A stretch of 64,000 nt of DNA from Myxococcales bacterium. GTDB lineage: Bacteria; Myxococcota; Myxococcia; Myxococcales; Myxococcaceae. The DNA lies in assembly GCA_016191815.1 (NCBI GenBank), contig JACPVI010000080.1:62001-126000 (forward strand), given 5' to 3'. Each line of letters begins with the position of its first letter. Position 1 is the stretch's first letter. The notes under the pieces were generated by a model that was not told where the DNA came from, searched no databases, and saw only the letters and a program-made list of their open reading frames with translations. A program made the translations under genes and the position numbers. Of this stretch, positions 56,295-64,000 are shown piece by piece.

Positions 56295-58394
56295 ATGCGC
56301 CGGAGACTCACAGCGTTCGCCGTCGCCGCCGCCGTGGCGCTGGCGTGCCGTGGGCCTCCCGACACGGGTGACCCGCCGGCGGACGCCGGGCTCGAGCCGA
56401 GAATCTGTGCGAGCCGGTTCCGACTCTCTTCCTCGGGGCTGAGCTGCGAGCCTTTGCTCCCCACGGGAGACTGCGCTCCCGGGACCCTCCCGATCCTCGG
56501 CTCGGAAGAGTGTCAGCCGGTGGGTTGGCGCGCTTGCCCCGCCGGGTTCGAGCCGGATCCGTCGGGCTGGGGCTGTGTCGAGGTGCTCCCCACCGCGGTC
56601 TGCGCGGGCGCCTGGATGGAGAGGCTCGGGTCCCCCACCTGCCAGCCCATCGGCGACTGCGCGCGGGTGTTTCCTCCAGCGCAGGCAACCCTATTCGTCG
56701 ACGCGCAATACGCCGACTCGCAGCTCGACGCCACGCACTTCCGCACCCTCGGCGCTGCGTTGGCTGCCGCACCCGCGGGCGCCACGGTCGCGGTGTACGA
56801 CGGCAGGTACTTCGAGCGGCTCAAGCCCGTGCAGAGCTTGAAGCTGGCCGGCAGGTGCGCCGAGAAGGTCATCATTCAGAGCACCGGCGCCGACCTCTCC
56901 GGAGTCCGCGCCTCCGGTCCGATCTCAGTCGAGATCAGCGGGGTGACTCTCATCGGCCACCGGGTCGGCGCCTGGGTGGACAGCGGCGGCTCGCTCACCT
57001 TGCGCGAGGTGCTGGTCGGCTCGAACCGCGAGCTGGGCATCTATGTCACCGGCGCGGGGAGCAAGGCGGTGGTGGAGGCCTCAGCGATCCGGGACACCTT
57101 GAACCCACCCGGGGCGAGCCTGGGCCAGGGAGTGAACGTCGAATCGGGAGGCACGCTGGAGCTTGGCGACAGCGAGATCCGCTCCAACCGCAGCCTTGGG
57201 CTCTACTTGACCGACGTGGGAAGCCGGGCCGAGGTGACGGGCACGGTGATCCGCGACACCATGCCCGACGGGCTGAACGAATCTGGCATCGGCGTCCTCC
57301 TCGAGAACGGGGCAGCTCTCGTCGCGTCGCGGACCGCCCTCATCGCGAACCTGGAGCGCGGCGTGGACGTGGTGGGCGGCACGATGGACCTCACCGACTC
57401 GGTGGTGCGGGACACTCGCTCGAACCGGCCGGACCTGCTCTCCGCGTCCGGAATCAACGCCGAAGGAGGTGCCCGCCTCCGCCTGAGCCGGGTCTCGCTC
57501 GTCTCGAACAGCACCATCGGCCTCGTCCTGCGCGGCAGCGGCACTACGGCCACGCTGCTCGACACGGTGGTGCGCTCCACGAAGCCTGGCCCCTCCGGCC
57601 GGGGGGCGGGCATCGAGCTGGTCGAAGGCGCCGAGCTTTCCCTCGGGGGCTCCGCGCTGGTGGACAACCCGATGGTCGGCCTGGTGCTGGTCGGCTCGAG
57701 GGCGACCGTGACCCGCTCGCTGGTGTTGGGCACGGTGCCCACGCAAGCCATGCCGAGCGCGGCCGGAGTCAGTGCGGAGACGAGCTCCTGCGTGAGCCTT
57801 GCGGACACCGCGGTCGTCGGCAACTGGGGCCTTGGAGTGCTGCTCCACGAATTAGCCGCCGGTTGCGAGGCGCAAGTAACAGGAAGCCTGATCGCCCACA
57901 CGCGGCCCACGCTCGATGGCCTTCGCGGGCGAGGCTTGGCCGCACAAGGCGCAAGGCTCACGATGAGCGACAGCGCGGTGGTTTCCAACCGGGGCATCGG
58001 CCTTATGGTGTCGCGGCCGTCGAGCCGGCTGGTGCTCGAGCGCTCCGCGGTGAGGGGCACCGTCCCCGAGCTTCCCCAGCGGTTCGGCCACGCGGTGGTC
58101 GCCTTCCCGGATACTTTCGTGAAGCTTTTGGACACCGACCTCGAGGCCAGCGCCGGCGTCGGCCTGGCGGTGTCGGGGGCGTCGGCCGCGGTGGTGGCGG
58201 GGGCGATCAGCGGCAACTCGGTGGCCGTGCACGTTCAAGACGGCAGCGAGCTCCAGGTAGCCGACATGGTGCCCGAGCAACCCGGCCCGCGCGAGGTGGT
58301 GATCTCCGAAGGGACAAGGTTCATCGACAACCTGGCCAGGACCGGAACGGGGGTCATCCCGCTACCGGAGCCGGTCGGTCCGCTGAAGCAGTGA
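56295..58394 (+). CDS. right-handed beta-helix lipoprotein
   Basis: The protein (699 residues from ATG 56295) has a lipobox (AVALAC), a Cys-rich N-terminal region with paired cysteines (CxP repeats such as CPAGFEPDPSGWGC) and, from about 130, a long array of repeating VVxxNxxxG-type strands typical of parallel beta-helix (DUF1565/pectate-lyase-like) proteins. No catalytic residues are obvious. It is probably a surface protein binding or structuring polysaccharide. A TTG at 56280 would add five residues. It converges on the VWA lipoprotein gene 42 bases away. Confidence 0.85.
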   Translation: MRRRLTAFAVAAAVALACRGPPDTGDPPADAGLEPRICASRFRLSSSGLSCEPLLPTGDCAPGTLPILGSEECQPVGWRACPAGFEPDPSGWGCVEVLPTAVCAGAWMERLGSPTCQPIGDCARVFPPAQATLFVDAQYADSQLDATHFRTLGAALAAAPAGATVAVYDGRYFERLKPVQSLKLAGRCAEKVIIQSTGADLSGVRASGPISVEISGVTLIGHRVGAWVDSGGSLTLREVLVGSNRELGIYVTGAGSKAVVEASAIRDTLNPPGASLGQGVNVESGGTLELGDSEIRSNRSLGLYLTDVGSRAEVTGTVIRDTMPDGLNESGIGVLLENGAALVASRTALIANLERGVDVVGGTMDLTDSVVRDTRSNRPDLLSASGINAEGGARLRLSRVSLVSNSTIGLVLRGSGTTATLLDTVVRSTKPGPSGRGAGIELVEGAELSLGGSALVDNPMVGLVLVGSRATVTRSLVLGTVPTQAMPSAAGVSAETSSCVSLADTAVVGNWGLGVLLHELAAGCEAQVTGSLIAHTRPTLDGLRGRGLAAQGARLTMSDSAVVSNRGIGLMVSRPSSRLVLERSAVRGTVPELPQRFGHAVVAFPDTFVKLLDTDLEASAGVGLAVSGASAAVVAGAISGNSVAVHVQDGSELQVADMVPEQPGPREVVISEGTRFIDNLARTGTGVIPLPEPVGPLKQ

Positions 58395-58439
58395 CGCCCG
58401 AGGGAGGCATGGAACGGGGCCCGGGCACGCCCGGCGTCA
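58392..58439. terminator. possible bidirectional terminator between convergent genes
   Basis: Between the two stops, TGACGCC and GGCGTCA (58392-58398 and 58433-58439) are inverted and include both stop codons. Inside, CCGGG-cacg-CCCGG (58421-58434) can form a small GC hairpin. No T-run follows, so the call is weak. Confidence 0.3.
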
Positions 58440-59408
58440 TTCACGGCAGGACTGATACTCGATCCTCACCGTGCCGCCCTCGGGCGGGCACGGCTGGACT
58501 TCGATGCTTCCCTCCCCGTACTGCTCGTCCGGAGGCCGGTACAGGTACTCCGCCGGCTCGCCGTTCACCTGCACGGAGATCCGCACCTCGGGATCAAGCC
58601 GCCGCCTCAAGGGGACGATGCACGGCGAGTAGGCGATCCGGCTGCTCACCGCCTCCAGCGTGCTGGTGTAGTCCGAGGTGCAGGTGGAGACGAACCCCCG
58701 CGGCCCGAAAGACCGCGCCAGGGCGACGAACCTCCAGCTCGACTTCGTCGCGTCGCAGCCCAGGTACCACCGCATGTCGAGGATCGCCGCCACCGTCACC
58801 GTGTCCGGCCTCTGCTTGAGGCCCCGCAGAAAGCCCGAGAACTCCGCGACGGTGCCGGTCGACTGGTCGTCCTCGTCGGCGACGTAGAGCACCGCGAGAT
58901 CCGCCGAGGGACGCAAAAAGCCGCGGTTGTCGTTCGAGGTCAAAGGCTCGCTGAGCGCGGCGCGGGTGGCGGCCAGCCCCTGCTCGCGCGCGCTGCCGCG
59001 GGTGCCCACGTTCACCATCTGCTGAAAAGCCGCCTCGAGGTTCGTTGTCTGGGGAGTGAGGTAGGGCGCCACCAACCTGCCGCTCCGCGTGCTGCTCCGC
59101 ATGTCGGTGGTGACCGCGCCGAGGTGGAAGTCGAGCTGGTGGGCGCGGAAACGCGAGATGAACGCCTGGAAGTTGGAAGCCAGCACCGACTGGTCGTTCC
59201 GCATGCTGCCGGAATCGTCGATCACGAGCAGCACGTCGACGGGCCGGCGCTCCATCGGCGGGAGCGTGAAGCTGTCCTCACCCCAGGGCTCGCAGTCGCT
59301 GCGCAGCTCGTCGCCCCCGTCGGACGCGTATCGAAGCGGCTGGGTGCGGCCGCACGCCGACAGGGCCAGGACCACGGCACCGAGCAGGATGGCGGCTCTG
59401 GACGGCAA
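58437..59408 (-). CDS. VWA-domain lipoprotein
   Basis: The protein (323 residues from TTG 59408) has a lipobox (LALSACG) and a VWA domain with the MIDAS DDSGS (about 62-66) in VDVLLVIDDSGSMRNDQ, then SADLAVLYVADEDDQSTG and a beta-rich tail ending RIEYQSCRE. The TTG is chosen because GGAG sits nine bases upstream and it gives a normal signal peptide; another TTG at 59480 would add a Trp/His-rich stretch unlike a leader. Such myxobacterial proteins are exported and metal-binding; the partner is unknown. Confidence 0.78.
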   Translation of the reverse strand: MPSRAAILLGAVVLALSACGRTQPLRYASDGGDELRSDCEPWGEDSFTLPPMERRPVDVLLVIDDSGSMRNDQSVLASNFQAFISRFRAHQLDFHLGAVTTDMRSSTRSGRLVAPYLTPQTTNLEAAFQQMVNVGTRGSAREQGLAATRAALSEPLTSNDNRGFLRPSADLAVLYVADEDDQSTGTVAEFSGFLRGLKQRPDTVTVAAILDMRWYLGCDATKSSWRFVALARSFGPRGFVSTCTSDYTSTLEAVSSRIAYSPCIVPLRRRLDPEVRISVQVNGEPAEYLYRPPDEQYGEGSIEVQPCPPEGGTVRIEYQSCRE

Positions 59409-59496
59409 CTGAGCGATCTCCGGCGTCCGGCCGACGCAGTGGCGGTTCCACTTGTAGCCCGGTCGCGACGGCCGCGGCAAATTGTCCCGGAGGCCC

Positions 59497-59681
59497 CTAG
59501 CCCGGACTACTCACCCGGCTGGCTACTGCGGCCGACGATCTGCCGCCTGCGCCGGGCGCTTCCGCCGTCCGCGCCTCGACGTGCCCACCAGCACGCCTGC
59601 GGTGCTCCGGCGTCCAGCGCTCCGGCTCGGCTGGCATCTCGTCGGCCTCGCGACGCCACCCGGGTGAATAATCCGGGCTAG
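59497..59681. mobile_element. MITE-like element with 22-bp terminal inverted repeats
   Basis: Bases 59497-59518 and 59660-59681 are inverted copies with two mismatches, beginning CTAGCCCGG at each outer end and enclosing about 140 bp of GC-rich DNA without a convincing gene. The right arm supplies the TAG stop of the App1-like gene. No transposase is encoded. The size and structure fit a MITE or a solo remnant of a transposon; the target duplication is not clear. Confidence 0.6.
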
Positions 59682-60808
59682 CCTCCCAGCATGCGATCGA
59701 TGTCCTGAACGCTGATCGCCAACCCTCCGGCCTTGGCGCTCTCCATCACGCGCCTGGCGGCGGCTTTCTCGAGCACTCCCTGCCCATGGAGGATGCCGGC
59801 CGCCTCCGCATAGTTGGAGACGAGGTGCATGCCGGCCACCCGCTCCGGCGGCACGGTCGCGGTGACCTTGTGGATGAACACCGCGGTGATCCGGCCCGGG
59901 TACTTGTCGAGGATCTGCCGATACACTTCGGGATCCTTGTGGTTCGAGTCCCCGAAGAGAACGAACTTCTGCCCGGGGTTCGCCTCCAGCACGCGCGAGA
60001 TGTCCGCCACCTTCTCCTTGAGGGCCACCCACGGGACGGTCGAAGTCCCTGTCTCGATCGGCCCCGCGGGAAGACCGTGGTCGGCCAGATACTCGTCGAC
60101 GTCCTCCGTCCGGTCCGGTGAACGAGCGGTGACGTAGGTGACGTCGCCGGCACTGCCCTCTCGCGCGAACTCCAGCTCGTGGAAGAGCTGGGCCACGCCC
60201 GGGTACGGCGAAGGCATCGGTTGTCCCAGCCGGTGCGCCGGGATGACCGTCTTGTCGAGGTCCGAGACGACGCCCAGCTCCGGCTGCGCGCCGGCCAGGG
60301 AGCGGGCGGCCGCCTCCAATTCGGTGCGGTTGAGGTACCCGTTGGTGTCGCCGACCCGCGCGGCCTCCAGGAGCGCCTGCAGGTCGGTGAGGCCGTGGGC
60401 CGCCATCACCTCGCGCACCACGTTCTCGCTGTAGCGCGGAGCCGAGACGTTGCTCAGGTAGTTGAAGTCCGCGCGCAGGCCGGAGGGAAGCCGCGCCGCG
60501 TCCGCCTTGGACAAGACGCCGTCGCTCCCGGCAGCGGCGGCGGCCGCCTCGAAGGCGTACTTGCGGCCGGCCGCGAGCAGGGTGCTCACGCTGGCCCGCG
60601 TGGAGACCCCGGTCGCTGCGAACACGTCGCGGGTGTTATCCGCCGCGAGCCGCGCGGCGCCGGTGAGCGAGTCTCCCCGCGCGGCTTCGTTCGCGGTCAG
60701 CTTGCCGTCGGCACCGGCGAGCTTCCGGATGGCCGGCTCGAGCACCTCTTTGGTCCAGGCGTCGGCGAAGGCCTGCGGAGTGGGCTTGGGCGGGAGCTTC
60801 ACGGGCAT
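59678..60808 (-). CDS. App1-like HAD-type phosphatase with EF-hand-like loops
   Basis: The 376-residue protein has Asp-rich loops resembling EF-hand/dockerin motifs in its first half (GADGKLTANEA, GSDGVLSKADA, DTNGYLNRTEL). A HAD-like/App1 catalytic domain follows, with VVSDLDKTV at about 180-188, YVTARSPDRTEDVDEYL and KFVLFGDSNHKDPEVYRQILDKYPGRITAVFI. App1 is a phosphatidate phosphatase; the true substrate here is open. ATG at 60808. The stop codon lies inside the inverted repeat of a MITE-like element, so the natural C-terminus may have been changed. Confidence 0.82.
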   Translation of the reverse strand: MPVKLPPKPTPQAFADAWTKEVLEPAIRKLAGADGKLTANEAARGDSLTGAARLAADNTRDVFAATGVSTRASVSTLLAAGRKYAFEAAAAAAGSDGVLSKADAARLPSGLRADFNYLSNVSAPRYSENVVREVMAAHGLTDLQALLEAARVGDTNGYLNRTELEAAARSLAGAQPELGVVSDLDKTVIPAHRLGQPMPSPYPGVAQLFHELEFAREGSAGDVTYVTARSPDRTEDVDEYLADHGLPAGPIETGTSTVPWVALKEKVADISRVLEANPGQKFVLFGDSNHKDPEVYRQILDKYPGRITAVFIHKVTATVPPERVAGMHLVSNYAEAAGILHGQGVLEKAAARRVMESAKAGGLAISVQDIDRMLGG

Positions 60809-60902
60809 GCGGCACTCCTGTAGGGGCGTGAATCATACGCCGAAACGGCACCCGCTTCCCCTCGCACCTCGGGCGAGGGAGACTTGCCGCGCTGGGGGTG
60901 TG

Positions 60903-61982
60903 ATGGTCTGCCCGAAATGCGGACACGAACAAGACGATCCGGCCCGTTGTGAGCGTTGCGGCACCGCTGCGGAGCCGACCTTCGTGCCTGAGATCACCGA
61001 CGTCGATCCGGCCGGTGAGCTCTCTTCCGAGCCGAAACGGACGGTGAGGAAAGCCTGGCGGTTACCGGCCGTGCTCCTCGCCCTATTCGCCGTAGCGGCC
61101 GCGGGGGTTGCCGCCCTCCTCGCACCGGAGGAGACGCCGCCGCCGAGTCCCCCCTCCACCGCCTTCAAGCCCGTCGTTCCGACCCGGTGGTTCACCGGTC
61201 CGGACGGCCTGGCCGAAGCCGAGCGCCTCCAAGGGCCGGCCGGCGCCCGGCTTCTCGTCCTTTTCACTTCGGACGTGTGCGCCGATTGCGAACGGGTCGA
61301 TCGCTTCCTCTCCTCGGATCCCATCGCGGGCAAGCTCGAGCGAGTGGCCAAGGTGCGCATCTCCGTGGGAACCAGTCCCGCCGAGACGGCGGTGGTAAAC
61401 CGCTTCAAGCTGCAGGACGTGCCGGCGGTGTTCCTCATCGCGGCAAGCGGGGTCACTCCGGCCCCGCTCCCGGCCTCCTCGTTCTCCTCGCCGGACGAAT
61501 TCGTGGCGGCGCTGGAGACCGCATCTGCGGCAGGAGCGCAGGAGCTGGTGGTCGGCGGGAACCGGCTGGTCGAGAACGGGCGGGTTCAAGAGGCTTCGGA
61601 GGCCCTGAGCCGGGCCATCGAGCTGGACGCAGGCAACGCCGAGGCCCACTACTGGCGAGGCGTGGTGCGCGCGCGGCTGGGCGATAAGGCGGCGGCGGTC
61701 GAGGACTTCCAGCGGGCGGTGGAGCTGCACCGAGACTACGCCGAGGCGTACGACTATCTGGGATACCTGCTCATCGACGCTGGCCGGCTCGACGAGGCCA
61801 TCGCCAACCTCGACCGGTTGATCGCCCTCCGCCCGGAATACCAGAAGGGCCGGGCCTACTACCTCAGGGGCGGAGCGCACTTTAGGAAAGGCAACCTCGC
61901 GAGCGCGCTCGCCGACGCGGCAAAGGCGTGCGAGCTGGGCAGCGACGAGGCGTGCCGGGTGCGCGGCAGCGTCGGGCAGTGA
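60903..61982 (+). CDS. zinc ribbon - membrane helix - thioredoxin fold - TPR protein
   Basis: The 359-residue protein has a zinc ribbon (CPKCGHEQDDPARCERCG, residues 3-20), a membrane helix (about 53-72; LLALFAVAAAGVAALLA), a thioredoxin-like domain with LVLFTSDVCADCERVDRFL (CADC) and VPAVFLIAASG, then TPR repeats (LSRAIELDAGNAEAHYWRG, FQRAVELHRDYAEAYDYLG). The orientation would put the ribbon in the cytoplasm and the redox and TPR parts outside. It abuts the convergent gene with no spacer. ATG 60903 or GTG 60900. Confidence 0.83.
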   Translation: MVCPKCGHEQDDPARCERCGTAAEPTFVPEITDVDPAGELSSEPKRTVRKAWRLPAVLLALFAVAAAGVAALLAPEETPPPSPPSTAFKPVVPTRWFTGPDGLAEAERLQGPAGARLLVLFTSDVCADCERVDRFLSSDPIAGKLERVAKVRISVGTSPAETAVVNRFKLQDVPAVFLIAASGVTPAPLPASSFSSPDEFVAALETASAAGAQELVVGGNRLVENGRVQEASEALSRAIELDAGNAEAHYWRGVVRARLGDKAAAVEDFQRAVELHRDYAEAYDYLGYLLIDAGRLDEAIANLDRLIALRPEYQKGRAYYLRGGAHFRKGNLASALADAAKACELGSDEACRVRGSVGQ

Positions 61983-63224
61983 CTAGTAGAGGGACGCCCG
62001 CCGCCTGCGGTACCTCCTGATGGACTCCACCGCCGCTCGTGGCAGCACCCGCTTGGCCACGCCGCGGAGGAGCCGTTCCGCCGATTCCCCGCGCGAGAGC
62101 CATCGGCCCCTGCCACCCTTCTCCCACACGCGCACCGCCACGGTGCGCCGCTCCTGGGTCGTCCAGTCCGCCTTGTAGGCCTCGGTGCCGCGGAGGAAGT
62201 CGTACTCGGAGAGCCCCGATTCGATCGCGTCGCGGAACGTCTCGCCGGTCAGCACCAGCCCCACGCTCCTGGACGCCCAGGTGGGGTCGAAGCCCGACTG
62301 GTAGTAGATGAACTTCGAGCGGTGCGCGATTCCGTAGACCGACGCTACCACCTGCTTCCCCACGAGGAGCGTGAACAGGCGCAACCAGCCCCGCTCGGCC
62401 AGGTACTCCGCCGCGTCCCGGTGGAACGCCTCCACGCTGGGGCCGTTGATGCCCTGCGAGCCCCCGTCCCTCGCCCACCTCTGCGCGTGCAGCCGCAACA
62501 GCTCCGCCAGCGGACGCGAAACCTCGGACGGCGCGACGGTCCGCTCGATCCGGAAGCCCTCCTGGCTCGAGAGCCACTTGCGCCTCCTGAGGAAGTTGTC
62601 CCTCCGGCCGGTCTTGCGGAGGAAGTCCTCGAAACGCGTCCCGGAGGCGAACGTCTCGAAAGGACAGGTGAACCGGTCAGACACCTCCACCTGCCAGGCC
62701 GGCGAGACGAAGGCTTCGCGGAAGGCCCGTAGCGCCCAGGAGTCCTGGTCGACGTCCGAAAGCTCGAGGACGTCCCAACCCGCCCTGGCGTCGCGCACTG
62801 CGCGCGCGAAGGACGCCGCCACCAACGGCTCCATTCCCGCCCGCGCCACCACGTCGAGGTAGTCGCTGCCAACCCGGCTCTCGCCTAGGAAAGACAGCCG
62901 CCGCAGCCTCCGGCCGGCGGCCCAGGTCCAGGAGAGGCACAGCGGCAAGAGCCCGACCAGCTCTCCCGCTTCATCGCGCGCGAGGAGGATCATCAATTCG
63001 CGATCGGGGCCGATGCGGTGGTACCAGGGGTAGAGCCACTCCCAGGAATTGAAGACTCCCGCCCCGCTCCTCTCGAGCAAGGCATCCCATTCGGGCCTCA
63101 GGCGGGCGAAGGAGAGTCCGTCTCGCACCGACACGAGACGCAGCCTGCCCTCACGCCCACCCTCACCCTGACCCTCTCCCGCCAGCGAGAGAGGGGATGG
63201 AGCTAGCTCCTCTGCCTTCCTCAT
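61983..63224 (-). CDS. GNAT/FemAB-like acyltransferase (CelD/BcsL type)
   Basis: The 413-residue protein has the two-domain FemAB/CelD pattern: FARLRPEWDALLERSGAGVFNSWEWLYPWY, then FLRRRKWLSSQEGFRIER, a helical HAQRWARDGGSQG segment and FDPTWASRSVGLVLTGETFRDAIESGLSEYDFLRGTEAYK near the end. It acetylates or transfers an acyl group in polysaccharide or antibiotic-like pathways, consistent with the upstream sugar aminotransferase. The start (ATG 63224) overlaps the DegT gene stop by four bases. Residues about 5-20 are encoded by a REP-like hairpin sequence, unusual for this family. Confidence 0.85.
   Translation of the reverse strand: MRKAEELAPSPLSLAGEGQGEGGREGRLRLVSVRDGLSFARLRPEWDALLERSGAGVFNSWEWLYPWYHRIGPDRELMILLARDEAGELVGLLPLCLSWTWAAGRRLRRLSFLGESRVGSDYLDVVARAGMEPLVAASFARAVRDARAGWDVLELSDVDQDSWALRAFREAFVSPAWQVEVSDRFTCPFETFASGTRFEDFLRKTGRRDNFLRRRKWLSSQEGFRIERTVAPSEVSRPLAELLRLHAQRWARDGGSQGINGPSVEAFHRDAAEYLAERGWLRLFTLLVGKQVVASVYGIAHRSKFIYYQSGFDPTWASRSVGLVLTGETFRDAIESGLSEYDFLRGTEAYKADWTTQERRTVAVRVWEKGGRGRWLSRGESAERLLRGVAKRVLPRAAVESIRRYRRRRASLY
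63172..63195. repeat. REP-like hairpin within a coding region
   Basis: CCCTCTC at 63172-63178 and GAGAGGG at 63189-63195 pair as a 7-bp stem, with two further inner pairs around a CCAG loop. A CCCTCACC-rich stretch precedes it, as in proteobacterial REP/ERIC-like palindromes. A separate perfect 12-bp palindrome GGAGCTAGCTCC lies at 63199-63210. Confidence 0.55.
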
Positions 63225-64000
63225 CGCCGCTTTCCTTCGGCGAGCGACCTCGGCCGCGAGGCCAAAAGCGCCTCGCGCACCACCAGCGCCAGGCGGGCCA
63301 TGGTCTCGGAATCGAGATCCTGATGGCAGGGCACCTCGACCACTGTCCTGCGCAGCGCGGCCACCTCGGGGAAGCGAGCCGCCTCGCAGGCCGGGTGGAA
63401 GCGAGACCAGAAGTCGATCGCCTCCACGCCCTTCATTCGAAGCCGCGCGAGCAATTCGGCCTTTCGCTCCACCACCAGCGGGTAGAAGAGCGGGCAGACG
63501 CCGGGCGGGAGCTGGTTGTGGACCGGCGGCGAGAGATCCCTCAACCTCCCCATGAGGAAGAAGTAGTTCCGCCGCCGCGACTCGACGATAAACCTGAAAT
63601 CCTGGGCCAGGGCGATGCGCCGCGCCAGCTGACTCATGCCGAGGTCCACGTGCGCGCGATCGAAGTGGGCGGTGCCGGTGGCGACTCTCTCCAGGCGCGT
63701 GGACTCGGCGGTGCGGCGGCCCAGCGCGCGAACGAGCAGGCGAACCGCCCTTCCCAAGGTGCCTCCGCGCAACTCTAGATTAGAGAGGAGCGAGGAGAGC
63801 GCGTGGCTCACCGTGGAGGCCCAGGGCGGAGGCGGCGGCTCGGGGAGGGCGTAGCCGCGTCGGCCGTTGACCACCAGCGCCCCTCCGTTCGGCACCGGCA
63901 GCGTCTTGTACAGGCAGAAGATGCCCACCTCGCCGGTGGAGCCGAGCGGCCGATCCCCATCCGCAGACAAGAGCGAGAGGGCGCAGTCCTCGAACAGGAA
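63221..64000 (-). CDS. DegT/DnrJ/EryC1-type aminotransferase (5' end outside window)
   Basis: The frame is open to the last base of the window, where it already reads LFEDCALSLLSADGDRPLG, so the start is beyond it; the TTG at 63970 is not believed. GIFCLYKTLPVPNGGALVV contains the PLP-binding lysine of the DegT/DnrJ/EryC1/StrS family. The visible part ends with a C-terminal domain (LQDLDSETMARLALVVREAL-like). It would transaminate a keto-sugar, giving an amino group for the downstream acyltransferase; its stop overlaps that ATG. Confidence 0.85.
   Translation of the reverse strand, partial: FLFEDCALSLLSADGDRPLGSTGEVGIFCLYKTLPVPNGGALVVNGRRGYALPEPPPPPWASTVSHALSSLLSNLELRGGTLGRAVRLLVRALGRRTAESTRLERVATGTAHFDRAHVDLGMSQLARRIALAQDFRFIVESRRRNYFFLMGRLRDLSPPVHNQLPPGVCPLFYPLVVERKAELLARLRMKGVEAIDFWSRFHPACEAARFPEVAALRRTVVEVPCHQDLDSETMARLALVVREALLASRPRSLAEGKRR

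Noticed and set aside
1-64000. CRISPR array, rRNA or complete insertion sequence
   Set aside because: No regularly spaced short repeats, rRNA-like stretches or transposase genes were found on either strand.

Overview
The window is GC-rich DNA with long codon-biased genes, very short intergenic gaps and many stop/start overlaps (TGATG, ATGA, GTGA). Several features point to a myxobacterium-like member of the Myxococcota (former Deltaproteobacteria). There are many lipoproteins with Asp-Ala-Gly/Asp-Gly-Gly linkers, a CHAP protein ending in a MYXO-CTERM-like sorting tail, a GldA/GldG-type ABC system with a DUF4340 protein, VIT/VWA surface proteins, and a huge multihaem cytochrome of the CxxxxCH/CxxCH type known from Geobacter and relatives. 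Genus-level assignment is not possible from the sequence alone. I found no rRNA, tRNA, CRISPR array or intact insertion sequence.

Layout. 1-1.5 kb: the end of an unrecognised gene and a DnaC-like helicase loader. 1.6-3.3 kb: two overlapping HtrA-like protease genes without signal peptides. 3.5-4.7 kb: a Uma2-family nuclease and a LuxR-type regulator with a degenerate receiver. 4.8-10.3 kb: a minus-strand series Phd antitoxin - PIN toxin - anchored small protein - ResB - CcsA - ResB - CcsA, i.e. two System II cytochrome c maturation pairs in one run. 10.4-12.0 kb: a secreted CHAP protein and its partner. 12.1-29.8 kb: a dense minus-strand block, probably one or two transcription units. It encodes (5' to 3') a PKD/propeller/calcium-repeat protein, a 5-haem cytochrome, a 2848-residue cytochrome with 29 CxxCH plus five CX3CH/CX4CH motifs, an anchored protein, a GT39-type glycosyltransferase, a membrane spermidine-synthase-like protein and a ResB-like membrane protein.

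30.1-32.1 kb: a plus-strand cassette of FixH/YtkA-like lipoprotein, outer-membrane barrel and redoxin lipoprotein. 32.1-40.7 kb: an M3 peptidase lipoprotein, an endonuclease/exonuclease/phosphatase lipoprotein, a VapBC pair, a VIT-VWA-DUF2135 protein, a tiny membrane protein and aspartate kinase. 41-47.5 kb: an ABC/GldG/DUF4340 operon behind a good sigma-70-type promoter, then an unrecognised 594-residue protein. 47.5-64 kb: mixed genes, including HCCA isomerase, phosphofructokinase, a flavoprotein, a metallophosphoesterase, a TMTC-like TPR membrane protein, DUF3175, a P-loop kinase, a beta-helix lipoprotein, a VWA lipoprotein, an App1-like phosphatase, a thioredoxin-TPR protein, and finally a FemAB/CelD-like acyltransferase with a DegT aminotransferase cut by the window end.

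How it fits together. The central theme is extracytoplasmic electron transfer. The giant cytochrome, with adhesin-like repeats in front of its haem array, is co-encoded with a small cytochrome and a secreted scaffold-like protein. Two Ccs maturation pairs lie about 7 kb downstream on the same strand. The most unusual items are the giant cytochrome and its non-canonical haem motifs, the doubled Ccs system headed by a toxin-antitoxin pair, a MITE-like element that supplies the stop codon of the App1-like gene, and a REP-like hairpin translated inside the acyltransferase gene.
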